Shown: positions 26,655 through 34,821 of the stretch, piece after piece
Position numbering within the stretch: the stretch's first letter is position 1
How the letters are laid out: each line of letters starts with the position of its first letter
Assembly: GCA_029237825.1 (NCBI GenBank)
Contig: JAQZBQ010000001.1
Coordinates: 62,001 to 126,000 of the forward strand
From: Bacteroidota bacterium
GTDB lineage: Bacteria > Bacteroidota > Bacteroidia > B-17B0 > Aurantibacillaceae
Direction: 5' to 3'
DNA: 64,000 nucleotides
Notes under the pieces: model-generated
The model's database searches: none
What the model saw: the letters and a program-made list of their open reading frames with translations, nothing else
What the model was told of the DNA's origin: nothing
Position numbers and translations under genes: made by a program

Positions 26655-27116
26655 ATGAAACATCTAGCTTTAATATGCTGTCTTCTTGCAGGAAATATCG
26701 CCTCTTCCCAAGATATTAGTTTTGATAATGGTTTGTACGCGCAAAATCAAAAACCTTATAGCGGAAAATATAAATTGTATTTTGAAAGCGGGGCTATTAA
26801 AGAAGAGTTAACAATCAAAGATGGGAAACTGCATGGAGAATCTGTTAAATATTATCAGAATGGTTTAACAATGGAAACCGGGCAATATGAAAACAATATG
26901 AAATATGGCTTATGGCTAAGATTTAATTCAGTTGGTTCTAAAATTGCTGAAGCTTCTTATTTAAATGATAAAAAGGATGGCAATTGGCTTGTTTATGATG
27001 ACAATGGAACAAAATTATTTGAAATGATTTATAAAGATGGAGAAAAAACAGGAACATGGAAACAGTGGAATGAAAAGGGTGAACTAATTAAAACGACTGA
27101 TTTCACTTCATTATAA
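26655..27116 (+). CDS. Exported MORN-variant repeat protein (YwqK-like)
   Basis: 153 residues, signal peptide ending NIASSQ. About five MORN-variant repeats follow, with the pattern Y-x-x-G-x-x-x-G-x-W-x-x-(Y/W)-x-x-x-G (for example GQYENNMKYGLWLRF and IYKDGEKTGTWKQWNEKG). Such proteins are often named YwqK antitoxins by homology, but no toxin gene is next to this one and the signal peptide argues for an envelope role. It is bounded downstream by a strong terminator. Confidence 0.8.
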   Translation: MKHLALICCLLAGNIASSQDISFDNGLYAQNQKPYSGKYKLYFESGAIKEELTIKDGKLHGESVKYYQNGLTMETGQYENNMKYGLWLRFNSVGSKIAEASYLNDKKDGNWLVYDDNGTKLFEMIYKDGEKTGTWKQWNEKGELIKTTDFTSL

Positions 27117-27139
27117 TAGAGTTAATACAGTATTGAAAT

Positions 27140-27171
27140 GCGTTTCATATAAATATGAAACGCTTTTTTTT
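27140..27171 (+). terminator. Rho-independent terminator after the MORN-variant gene
   Basis: A perfect 11-base inverted repeat (GCGTTTCATAT, 27140-27150, and its complement at 27153-27163) is followed by eight T, 24 bases after the stop codon. Confidence 0.88.
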
Positions 27172-27243
27172 GGTCAAACTCTTAATAAACACATAATGTA
27201 CATTTACAATTCTGTTAATTTTAAAGTGTGATGTTTGCAACAA

Positions 27244-28035
27244 ATGAACCAAGGTCCCATGTTACAAACAACAATTACCGATCATGAAAATAGTTTAATC
27301 TACGCTCAAACTATTCAAAACGGATTACTGCCTAAAACCCGACATTTCAATAAATTTTTTACAGATCATTTTATATATTATAAACCACAGGATAAGATAA
27401 GTGGTGATTTTTACTGGCTAACCGTAAAAGAAGAAGTGATCTACTTTGCACTAGCAGATTGCACAGGTCATAGTGTCGCCGGGGCAATGCTATCTGTACT
27501 TGGAATTAGCCTATTGAATTATGTCATACAAAAGAATTTTGAAAACGTAGGTGACTTTCTCACAGAACTCGACAAAAAATGGATCGAAACATTTAATACC
27601 GAATTAATTGATTCACAGTTTAACAACGATTGGCTGGAAATTACTCTTATTTCATTCAATACGAAAACCCGTGAATTTCAATATGCCTGTGCAGGAGGAG
27701 AATTTGCCGTTTGCCAATCCAAAGAAATAAAACTCTATAAAGGAAATAATTATCCGATTGGCGGATGGCAAATAGAAAAAAGCAGAGTATTTGATACTTT
27801 TAGCATAAAGATTGAGGAAAAGGCGCGGCTTTATTTCTTCTCCGATGGAGTCAAACACCAATTCGATGCAGCAAATAGTAAAAAATTCAGTCGGAAACGA
27901 TTATTAAATATGTTACACAATTACAACGCATTACCGATGGGCCATCAACACGAATTAATAGAATTTATATTCAACACCTGGAAAGAAGGTATAGAGCAGA
28001 CTGATGATGTTTCATTAATTGGTATTGAGTTCTAA
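27244..28035 (+). CDS. Stand-alone SpoIIE-type PP2C serine phosphatase
   Basis: 263 residues from the ATG at 27244 (the longer frame starts at TTG; an ATG at 27259 is also possible). The PP2C/SpoIIE metal-binding motifs are present: DKISGDFYW, ALADCTGHSVAGAML and FSDGVKHQFD. There is almost no N-terminal sensor, unlike most Bacteroidota members, which carry TPR, GAF or 7TMR domains. Such phosphatases usually control anti-sigma antagonist switches or cell-surface processes. It lies between the MORN terminator and the receptor gene; no partner kinase or STAS protein is nearby. Confidence 0.85.
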   Translation: MNQGPMLQTTITDHENSLIYAQTIQNGLLPKTRHFNKFFTDHFIYYKPQDKISGDFYWLTVKEEVIYFALADCTGHSVAGAMLSVLGISLLNYVIQKNFENVGDFLTELDKKWIETFNTELIDSQFNNDWLEITLISFNTKTREFQYACAGGEFAVCQSKEIKLYKGNNYPIGGWQIEKSRVFDTFSIKIEEKARLYFFSDGVKHQFDAANSKKFSRKRLLNMLHNYNALPMGHQHELIEFIFNTWKEGIEQTDDVSLIGIEF

Positions 28036-28048
28036 TACACGGTACATG

Positions 28049-28070
28049 TTAATTAATCCTTAACTAATTC
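28049..28070. promoter_or_regulatory. Candidate response-regulator box upstream of the TonB receptor
   Basis: TTAATTAATCC and TTAACTAATTC are immediate tandem 11-mers matching at 9 of 11 positions, about 100 bases before the receptor start. Confidence 0.35.
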
Positions 28071-28165
28071 TCCCTAATTGAAATTTCATTTAATATTAAG
28101 GTAATGTATACTTGACATTAACCTTAAATAGGTATTGTTTTTTTGCGGTGTAAATTTCAATACAC

Positions 28166-31063
28166 ATGTTCTATAAACTCTTACTTACACTGACGTTGAT
28201 AACATTATCAACATTGGTAACTGCACAAACAGGAAAAATAAACGGAAAAATCGTTGATGCTAAAACCGGGGAAACTTTACCGGGAGCTACTGTTCTTATT
28301 GAAGGTACAACTAAAGGCGCTTCAAGTGATTTTGATGGCAACTATTCATTAAGCGGTCTCCAGCCAGGGAAGTACACGCTCGTTGCAAGCTATATTACGT
28401 ATGATAATAAAAAATTTGTGGATGTAGTGGTAAAAGGAAATGACGTTACTGACTTTAATATCACGCTTGATCCGGCAAGTTCACAAACACTAAATGAAGT
28501 AGTGGTACAGGCAGAAATGAATAAAGAAAATACCAATACCTTGTTCGTAATGCAAAAAAATAATGCCAGCGTCAGTGATGGTATCTCTTCTGAAAGTATT
28601 AAAAAAACCCCGGACAGAAGCACAAGTGATGTTCTGAAACGTGTGAGCGGCGCAAGCATACAGGACAATAAATTCGCTATTATTAGAGGAATGAGTGACC
28701 GATATAATGCAGCCTATTTAAATGGGTCACCACTACCAAGTTCTGAAAGTGACCGGAGAGCATTTGCTTTTGATATATTTCCATCCGGTATATTAGATAA
28801 CTTAGTAATTCTAAAAACCGCAACGCCAGAACTGCCGGGAGATTTTGCAGGCGGCGTAATTTTAATAACAACCAAAAACATTCCTGAAAAAAAAAGCACA
28901 ACGGTTTCTATCGCCGGGGGATATAATTCTTTAACGACGTATAAGAATTTTAAAACCTATAAGGGAGGGAAATACGATGGGCTAGGATTGGATGATGGAA
29001 CCAGACAACTGCCAAGCTCTTTACCCTCTACAAAAGAATACAGTGAAATAACTTTAAACACTTATAAAATAGAAGAAGCAAAAAAAATTAATTATGACTG
29101 GAGTTTGCAAAACAAAACTGCCCTACCCAATTTAAACTTACAATTCACTCAGGCTAATATTCTCAAACTATTTAAAAAAGATTTTGGAAGCATAGTTGCA
29201 GTTACCTATAACAATAATAATAGTACAACTATTTCCGAAAGAAGAGAATTTGAAGAGCAAGGTGATGTTGTCCAAAAAACAAGAGAATTTACAGATACTA
29301 CATTCACAAATAACATATTAGCAAGTGTACTTTGGAACTTATCGTATAAACTAAATGACAATAATCAAATTAGTTTAAAAAATTTATACTCTATCAATAC
29401 TGATGACAAAGTTATCAGTAGAAAAGGGATTTTTGATGCAGTAGATGTCTCTTCTCCCACATGGCAAAAATCCAATGTTCGCTTCTTTACGCAAAATAAT
29501 ATATACACAGGGCAATTAAATGGTGATCATTATATTCCAAAAGGAAAAATAAAAATTAAATGGATCGGCGGATTAAGCGACATTGTAAGGGATATTCCAA
29601 ATTTAAGAAGAATGGTTTACCAAAAATCAAGTGTATCCGAATCTGATTCTGTTCAATACGCAGCTCAAATATTACCAGATGCTGTTGGACCTACCAGTGC
29701 CGGGTCTATGTTTTTTGCGAAAACACAAGAACGTATTTATAGCATTAAATATGATGTATCAAAAACAATAGGAATTAACAACACGAAACACGAAATAAAA
29801 ATCGGAGGCTTCAATCAACACAGAAGCAGAGAATTTGCCGCGCGCTTGTTAGGCTATACGTGGTATACCAAAGGAAGTTCTATTAAAAAGAATGACGATT
29901 TAACTTTGTTACCAGAAGATCAGATTTTTAATCCAAACAATATTGGAATAACAGATGGTCCAGGGAAAAATGATGGAGGATTTAAATTATCCGAATCAAC
30001 TACCTACATCGATTCGTATCAGGCTTCTTCTATTCTCAATGCAGGGTATTTACAAATCGATTCCCGTCTCTTTGAAAAATTACGTTTTATCTATGGTTTA
30101 AGGACCGAGTATTATATGCAAACACTAAATACAAACGATCCGAAATTTAATGTGATCACCAAAGATACATCTGTTATTGATTACTTGCCTTCCATTAATG
30201 CAGTATGGTCGGTAACTGAAAGAATAAACATAAGGGCCGCCTACTACAAAACTGTAAACAGACCAGAGTTTAGGGAATTAGCGGCATTTAACTTTTATGA
30301 TTTCGTAACCGATTACCAAACTTCCGGAAACGATACTTTACAGCGTTCTAAAATAAATAATTATGATCTGCGTTTTGAATATTACCCGAAAAGGCCCGGG
30401 CAAATTTTATCAGTATCAGCCTTTTATAAAGATCTGACCGATGCGATTGAACAAATTGCCGGAAATGGCCAAATCAGATCCATCAATTATGCCAATGTTG
30501 CAAAAGCAACAAACATGGGATTTGAGTTAGAATACAGAATTCTATTGGCAACTATTTTCAGAAATGATTCCTCTAAATTTCTAAATGGAACGACCTTATT
30601 TACAAACTTCTCTTATGTAAAATCTGAAGTGGATGTGTCGAAATTAAATAATGTAGATCCTCGACCATTACAAGGGCAAAGCCCGGTCCTTATAAATGCG
30701 GGTATTCAATACCTTGACAATAAATATGATTTTGGCATAAGTGTATCTTACAACTATGTTGGTAAAAGAATTGCTATAGTAGGAAACATTGCTGAGCCAA
30801 ATATCTGGGAAAATCCCCGTCATGTAATGGACTTACAACTTTCAAAAACGATCAAAGAAAAATTTGAAATAAAATTAAATGTAAGAGACGCATTAGCACA
30901 AAATCTAATATTCTATCAGGACATTAATAAGAACGGCAAATTAGATAAATCGTCTTTTACAGATAATATGGATTTTGAACATGCTTCAACAAGCGACAAT
31001 ATCATGGTTAACACCAGATTGGCCCCAACCATTAGTCTGTCTGTCAGTTATAAATTCAGATAA
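28166..31063 (+). CDS. TonB-dependent receptor with carboxypeptidase-regulatory-like N-terminus
   Basis: 965 residues. Signal peptide about 1-21 (ending LVTAQ), carboxypeptidase-regulatory-like domain about 24-108 (GKIVDAKTGETLPGATVLIEG), plug about 125-240 (RVSGASIQDNKFAIIRGMSDRY, with AVLFLG-type strands and a GGVILITTK end), and a large beta-barrel closing with LSVSYKFR. It should sit in the outer membrane and import a ligand using TonB. The next gene encodes a T9SS-secreted protein, a common receptor-partner arrangement. It is preceded by tandem 11-base repeats resembling a regulator site, which suggests control by a neighbouring PhoB-type regulator; the ligand is unknown, phosphate compounds being one guess. 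Confidence 0.92.
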   Translation: MFYKLLLTLTLITLSTLVTAQTGKINGKIVDAKTGETLPGATVLIEGTTKGASSDFDGNYSLSGLQPGKYTLVASYITYDNKKFVDVVVKGNDVTDFNITLDPASSQTLNEVVVQAEMNKENTNTLFVMQKNNASVSDGISSESIKKTPDRSTSDVLKRVSGASIQDNKFAIIRGMSDRYNAAYLNGSPLPSSESDRRAFAFDIFPSGILDNLVILKTATPELPGDFAGGVILITTKNIPEKKSTTVSIAGGYNSLTTYKNFKTYKGGKYDGLGLDDGTRQLPSSLPSTKEYSEITLNTYKIEEAKKINYDWSLQNKTALPNLNLQFTQANILKLFKKDFGSIVAVTYNNNNSTTISERREFEEQGDVVQKTREFTDTTFTNNILASVLWNLSYKLNDNNQISLKNLYSINTDDKVISRKGIFDAVDVSSPTWQKSNVRFFTQNNIYTGQLNGDHYIPKGKIKIKWIGGLSDIVRDIPNLRRMVYQKSSVSESDSVQYAAQILPDAVGPTSAGSMFFAKTQERIYSIKYDVSKTIGINNTKHEIKIGGFNQHRSREFAARLLGYTWYTKGSSIKKNDDLTLLPEDQIFNPNNIGITDGPGKNDGGFKLSESTTYIDSYQASSILNAGYLQIDSRLFEKLRFIYGLRTEYYMQTLNTNDPKFNVITKDTSVIDYLPSINAVWSVTERINIRAAYYKTVNRPEFRELAAFNFYDFVTDYQTSGNDTLQRSKINNYDLRFEYYPKRPGQILSVSAFYKDLTDAIEQIAGNGQIRSINYANVAKATNMGFELEYRILLATIFRNDSSKFLNGTTLFTNFSYVKSEVDVSKLNNVDPRPLQGQSPVLINAGIQYLDNKYDFGISVSYNYVGKRIAIVGNIAEPNIWENPRHVMDLQLSKTIKEKFEIKLNVRDALAQNLIFYQDINKNGKLDKSSFTDNMDFEHASTSDNIMVNTRLAPTISLSVSYKFR

Positions 31064-31134
31064 ATGAAATAAAACCCGCTGGCACTCCAATATTAATTCT
31101 ATGTTATGCAATCCCAAAATCACTTTACGCAAAC

Positions 31135-31150
31135 TTAAGATAAAAGTAAG
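31135..31150. promoter_or_regulatory. Candidate half-sites upstream of the T9SS cargo gene
   Basis: TTAAG at 31135 and GTAAG at 31146 are exactly 11 bases apart, about 80 bases before the start codon. This is the weakest of the four similar sites. Confidence 0.25.
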
Positions 31151-31225
31151 TAAAGCATAAACTCATGTTAATCTAAAGCCAAGGTAGCGTTTGTTAATTT
31201 GTAACATAAAAATTAAATAAACAAA

Positions 31226-32941
31226 ATGAAAAAAATCTACACATTAGCAACTGTAGCACTATTAAGTGTAACTGCCATTGCACAAAATCCATTCTGGACA
31301 CCAACTTCCTACAAAGGAGCTTTTCCTGTAACAGATGGCCTAACCGGAACATCATCAAATAACTGGTTAGCCGGCTGGACCAACTGGGATCCTGAAAACA
31401 CAGCTTATCCGGTAGCAACCACTACAATATCAAGTAACATTACTTCAAACACTACCTGGACTTCCGGAAACACTTATTTATTAGTTGGAAATGTAGCAGT
31501 AACTAATAATGCCATACTAACCATTCAACCCGGTACTGTTATCAGAGGTGATAAAAACTCAAAATCGTGTTTAATTATTACAAGAGGTTCTCAAATTAAC
31601 GCAGTGGGCACAGTAAATAATCCCATTGTTTTCACATCAAACGAAGAGCCTTCGGGAAACGGAAGAGCACCGGCTGATTGGGGCGGTGTGGTATTATTAG
31701 GTAATGGTATAATTAATACAGCTTGTGCAACTTGCCAAACATCACCAAACCAAAATTACATTGAAGGTTTCGCTACAAATTTTAATGAAATATTATTTGG
31801 CGGAAATAATAACACAGAAAGTTCAGGAACAATGTCATACTGCCGCATTGAATTTGCTGGTGTAGCATTATCCACAACGCCAAACTCTGAGTTAAATAGT
31901 TTAACTATGGGAGGCGTTGGCTCAGGAACGCAAATTGATCATATCCAGGCCTCTTTTGGTGGTGACGATGCATTTGAATGGTTTGGTGGAGCTGTGGATG
32001 GAAAATACTTAGTTTCCTTTCGTGGGCTGGATGATGATTTCGATACTGATTTTGGCCATAGGGGTCGTGTGCAATTTGGATTAGTAGTTAGGGATAAAGA
32101 TATATCTGATGCTGCCGGTGACTCGAATGGTTTTGAATCTGACAACTTCAATCCTGGGATAGGTAGATTACCTGTTACAAAAACGGTATTTTCCAATATC
32201 ACCTGCATAGGGCCAAAAAGAAATGGGACTGTAACTTTACCGGCTGGCGAAAAATTTGAAAGGGGGATTTTCACCAGAAGAAATACCGCAATTTCAATTC
32301 ATAATTCCATTTTTGTGGGCTGGGAAAAAGGATGGCATCTATCCGGATCAACAACGTTTGATAATTACAACGCTAATTTAAATCTGGATTCAGCCGGAGT
32401 TGTTCAAAACGTGATCATCGCCAGTAACATGTTTCCAAAGTTTGTTACCGATGCAGGTGGCGCAACTGCCTCGTGGTATAATGCTTATTCGGGAATTACA
32501 TCAATTGACACTACGAAATCTGTTACTCAAATTGCATTTGTAAATGCCTTTCCAACAAACCTGGAAGATAATAGTGATTTCCGTTTACAAGCTTCTTCAA
32601 CGGCTTCAACGGGTGCAAGCTTTTCCGGCCCTCAATTTGCAGGACAGGTAACTGGAATTGAAAAATTAACAAACGGTGTTATGAATTCATTTGCTTTATA
32701 TCCAAATCCTGCAACTTCTAACACAACTATTTCCTTTAGCATTGCTGAAAAAAACAAAGTATCTGTTCATGTTTATGATGTTTTAGGAAATTTAGTATCT
32801 GCTTTATCTCAAAGTAATGAATTTGAAAAAGGTAATAATATAATTTCATTAAACACTTCTGATTTAGCAAGCGGCATCTATTACATCTCCTTAAATATGA
32901 ATGGATCCAAAGAAACAAAAAAGCTTGTAATCAATAAATAA
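31226..32941 (+). CDS. T9SS-secreted protein with type A sorting domain
   Basis: 571 residues. Signal peptide ending TAIAQ; a body of about 450 residues rich in Asn, Gly, Thr and short beta strands (VTNNAILTIQPGTVIRGDK, WGGVVLLGNG, FGGDDAFEWFGG), suggesting a right-handed beta-helix-like fold; and a C-terminal type A sorting domain (about 493-571) with FALYPNPATSNTTISFS, VYDVLGN and GIYYISL...KKLVINK. The protein should cross the outer membrane through T9SS and be anchored or released. It follows the receptor gene by 162 bases and ends at a strong terminator. It probably works with the receptor as surface ligand-binding partner. Confidence 0.9.
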   Translation: MKKIYTLATVALLSVTAIAQNPFWTPTSYKGAFPVTDGLTGTSSNNWLAGWTNWDPENTAYPVATTTISSNITSNTTWTSGNTYLLVGNVAVTNNAILTIQPGTVIRGDKNSKSCLIITRGSQINAVGTVNNPIVFTSNEEPSGNGRAPADWGGVVLLGNGIINTACATCQTSPNQNYIEGFATNFNEILFGGNNNTESSGTMSYCRIEFAGVALSTTPNSELNSLTMGGVGSGTQIDHIQASFGGDDAFEWFGGAVDGKYLVSFRGLDDDFDTDFGHRGRVQFGLVVRDKDISDAAGDSNGFESDNFNPGIGRLPVTKTVFSNITCIGPKRNGTVTLPAGEKFERGIFTRRNTAISIHNSIFVGWEKGWHLSGSTTFDNYNANLNLDSAGVVQNVIIASNMFPKFVTDAGGATASWYNAYSGITSIDTTKSVTQIAFVNAFPTNLEDNSDFRLQASSTASTGASFSGPQFAGQVTGIEKLTNGVMNSFALYPNPATSNTTISFSIAEKNKVSVHVYDVLGNLVSALSQSNEFEKGNNIISLNTSDLASGIYYISLNMNGSKETKKLVINK

Positions 32942-32955
32942 TTCTCAATTTAAGT

Positions 32956-32986
32956 AAAGGCACGAATCCGGTTCGTGCCTTTTTTT
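32956..32986 (+). terminator. Rho-independent terminator after the T9SS cargo gene
   Basis: A perfect 11-base stem (AAAGGCACGAA with its complement), loop TCCGG, then seven T. The next start codon (32991) follows only four bases after the T run. Confidence 0.92.
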
Positions 32987-32990
32987 ATAC

Positions 32991-33683
32991 ATGTCACAAT
33001 CATTTCAGATAATAATTTGTTCTAATACCGAATCGTCTATAAAAAAAACAGCCGATTTTTTAAAAGAAAAAAACTACCTGGTTAGCTTCGCTAAATCGGA
33101 TGAAGACTTGTATTCGTCACTTAAAAAAGGAAATGTGAATTTAGTAATAGTAGAATTAGATTATATTTTCAGGGATGGGATCAGCATTACATCAGATATT
33201 AGGAATTTAAAAGAGATAGAACAACCGTACATCATTTTGTTTTCAAATAAACAGGATGACTATATACAAATCACTGCTTTTAACGCTGGTGCCGACGATT
33301 TCATAATCACGCCCATTAAACCCATTCTGTTAGAAGCTAGGATTGCAACTCTAAAGAAACGGTTATCAAATAAAACTGAAGAAATATCTGAAGCAAATAA
33401 ACATCCTGATTTTTATGTTGACAAGGAACAATACCTCGTCATTACAAAAGCAGGAAAAATAAGTCTGCCACGAAAAGAATTTGAAATGCTGACCCTGATG
33501 TATGAAAACAATCACAAAATATTTACCAGACAGGATTTTGCAAGGCTTATATGGAATATGCCCATAGTTGCAAACAGTAGAACAATTGATATACACATAC
33601 GTAATATCAGGAGGTTGCTCGGCTCCGATGTCATCAGAACAATGAAAGGCGTGGGTTATTTTATCAATAGGGATTTAATATAA
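32991..33683 (+). CDS. OmpR-type regulator with a pseudo-receiver domain
   Basis: 230 residues, collinear with the canonical regulator at 24794. The winged-helix part is intact (LPRKEFEMLTLM, NSRTIDIHIRNIRRLLG, MKGVGYFIN). In the receiver, every phosphorylation residue is changed: the acidic pair is S11-N12, the acceptor position is E55 (VIVELDYIFRDG), and the conserved Lys is T107 (IITPIKP); only S85 is kept. It cannot be phosphorylated in the normal way and may act constitutively (Glu can mimic phospho-Asp) or as a dimer partner. Its start is four bases after a terminator, so expression depends on read-through or a promoter inside the upstream gene. Confidence 0.9.
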   Translation: MSQSFQIIICSNTESSIKKTADFLKEKNYLVSFAKSDEDLYSSLKKGNVNLVIVELDYIFRDGISITSDIRNLKEIEQPYIILFSNKQDDYIQITAFNAGADDFIITPIKPILLEARIATLKKRLSNKTEEISEANKHPDFYVDKEQYLVITKAGKISLPRKEFEMLTLMYENNHKIFTRQDFARLIWNMPIVANSRTIDIHIRNIRRLLGSDVIRTMKGVGYFINRDLI

Positions 33684-33800
33684 TGACTGGTTACCGACCA
33701 TACGCCTTCATTATATAAAAAAAAAGGTTTTGGCGGAATGATCGAAATTTTATCCATTGCGCTTTCGTATGATCGTAATATTGTATTAAAAGTTACGATC

Positions 33801-34253
33801 ATGAGAGCAGCTATTTTAATTTTTATAATGGGTTTCTTTGCAAACACAGGAGAATCACAGACCATACGCGCGTCTAAAGTGCCGGAGGCAGTAAAACAAA
33901 CATTCACAAAACAATATCCGGAGGCAAGTATAGAGAGCTGGCAAAAAAGCGGATCGAATTACGAAGCTGAATTTACATTACATAAAGAAGAAGGTTCAGC
34001 TCTTTATGACAGCAATGGCAATTTTATTGAATCAGAATCACCACTTCAAAAATCGGATCTTCCAAAAGAGGTCATGGACTACATCGCATTGAATCTTTCC
34101 CGCAAAAAAATCCGGGAGGCAGGAAAAATAGTTGATGCCAATGGAAAAGTTAGATACCGTGCTGAAATTGGCAACGAAGAATATATCTTTGATTCCGACT
34201 GTTCCTTCGTAAGAAAAGAAGATGCGTCACATAAGAACCAACAATCCAATTAG
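33801..34253 (+). CDS. Exported PepSY-like domain protein
   Basis: 150 residues from the ATG at 33801; the frame extends upstream without signal-like sequence. Signal peptide (MRAAILIFIMGFFANTGESQ) followed by a PepSY-like (DUF2874-type) domain with two similar halves: VPEAVKQTFTKQYPEASIESWQK and a second YIALNLSRKKIREAG segment. Such periplasmic proteins often accompany two-component systems in Bacteroidota and may inhibit proteases or sense signals. It lies 117 bases downstream of the pseudo-receiver regulator on the same strand. Confidence 0.78.
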   Translation: MRAAILIFIMGFFANTGESQTIRASKVPEAVKQTFTKQYPEASIESWQKSGSNYEAEFTLHKEEGSALYDSNGNFIESESPLQKSDLPKEVMDYIALNLSRKKIREAGKIVDANGKVRYRAEIGNEEYIFDSDCSFVRKEDASHKNQQSN

Positions 34254-34288
34254 GTCTTCTATTCTTTGAGAGCTGGTTAAAGCAGATG

Positions 34289-34723
34289 TCATTCCTCTTT
34301 CTCAGGAAAGGGCAGGATTTCCGGGCGCGGAATAATCTCAATATCAGGAGGTAAAACAATTTCAAAAATGCTTTGCCAGGCGCCTGAAACCCGTTGCGGT
34401 GCAAACTCAAAATCCCGGTTAAAATGTCTCCAGTTCCGGAAAAGAAATGCTTTAATTCCTGGTCTAACAGCCACGCCCGAAGCTTCTTCGTCCCCTTTCT
34501 GAAGATCCCTGATTTTATAAAGATCGACGATACACAATGCTTTCCCAGCATTTTCTGAAACGGAGTTTGTTTTGCCACAGCAAATGATGAGATCGCCACG
34601 ATAAGTAAATGAACGGTGACGGGTTTCGATGGTTTTATGTCCCGTCTTAATCCACTCCGCATAAGGGGCGCCCTCGTAATCATTCATGATTAACGCTTTA
34701 TATACCCTTCCTTTGCTTATCAT
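34289..34723 (-). CDS. ASCH/PUA-like domain protein
   Basis: 144 residues, cytoplasmic. The N-terminal part has the ASCH pattern PYAEWIKTGHKTIETRH ... GDLIICCG, in which a K-T-I-E-x-R core forms the presumed RNA- or nucleotide-binding cleft. The C-terminal tail is Pro/Glu-rich. ASCH proteins are linked to RNA metabolism or modified nucleosides; the role here is unknown. It faces the PepSY-like gene, with 35 bases between their stops. An overlapping longer frame on the same strand is a shadow. Confidence 0.7.
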   Translation of the reverse strand: MISKGRVYKALIMNDYEGAPYAEWIKTGHKTIETRHRSFTYRGDLIICCGKTNSVSENAGKALCIVDLYKIRDLQKGDEEASGVAVRPGIKAFLFRNWRHFNRDFEFAPQRVSGAWQSIFEIVLPPDIEIIPRPEILPFPEKEE

Positions 34724-34768
34724 GAATGTAAATGTAAACTACGTCCGAAACAATCCTATTACATAAAC

Positions 34769-34802
34769 AAAAAAATAGCCACAGAACTTAATCCGTGGCT
34801 AT
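34769..34802 (-). terminator. Rho-independent terminator after the AsmA-family gene
   Basis: An 8-base stem (ATAGCCAC at 34775-34782 pairing with 34795-34802) with a run of T on the minus strand, 19 bases after the stop. Confidence 0.82.
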
Positions 34803-34821
34803 CTTCCTATGATGTTTATGT

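Noticed and set aside
26655-27116. Toxin-antitoxin system (YwqK antitoxin name)
   Set aside because: The MORN-variant protein has a signal peptide, and no toxin gene lies beside it, so the antitoxin label is only a family name.
28036-28165. A riboswitch upstream of the TonB receptor
   Set aside because: No conserved cobalamin, TPP or other riboswitch core is visible; the region is short and AT-rich and better explained as promoter with regulator repeats.
34150-34683. A 177-codon minus-strand frame overlapping the ASCH gene
   Set aside because: It overlaps both the ASCH-domain frame and the PepSY-like gene, and its sequence has no domain pattern, while the other frame has the ASCH core.
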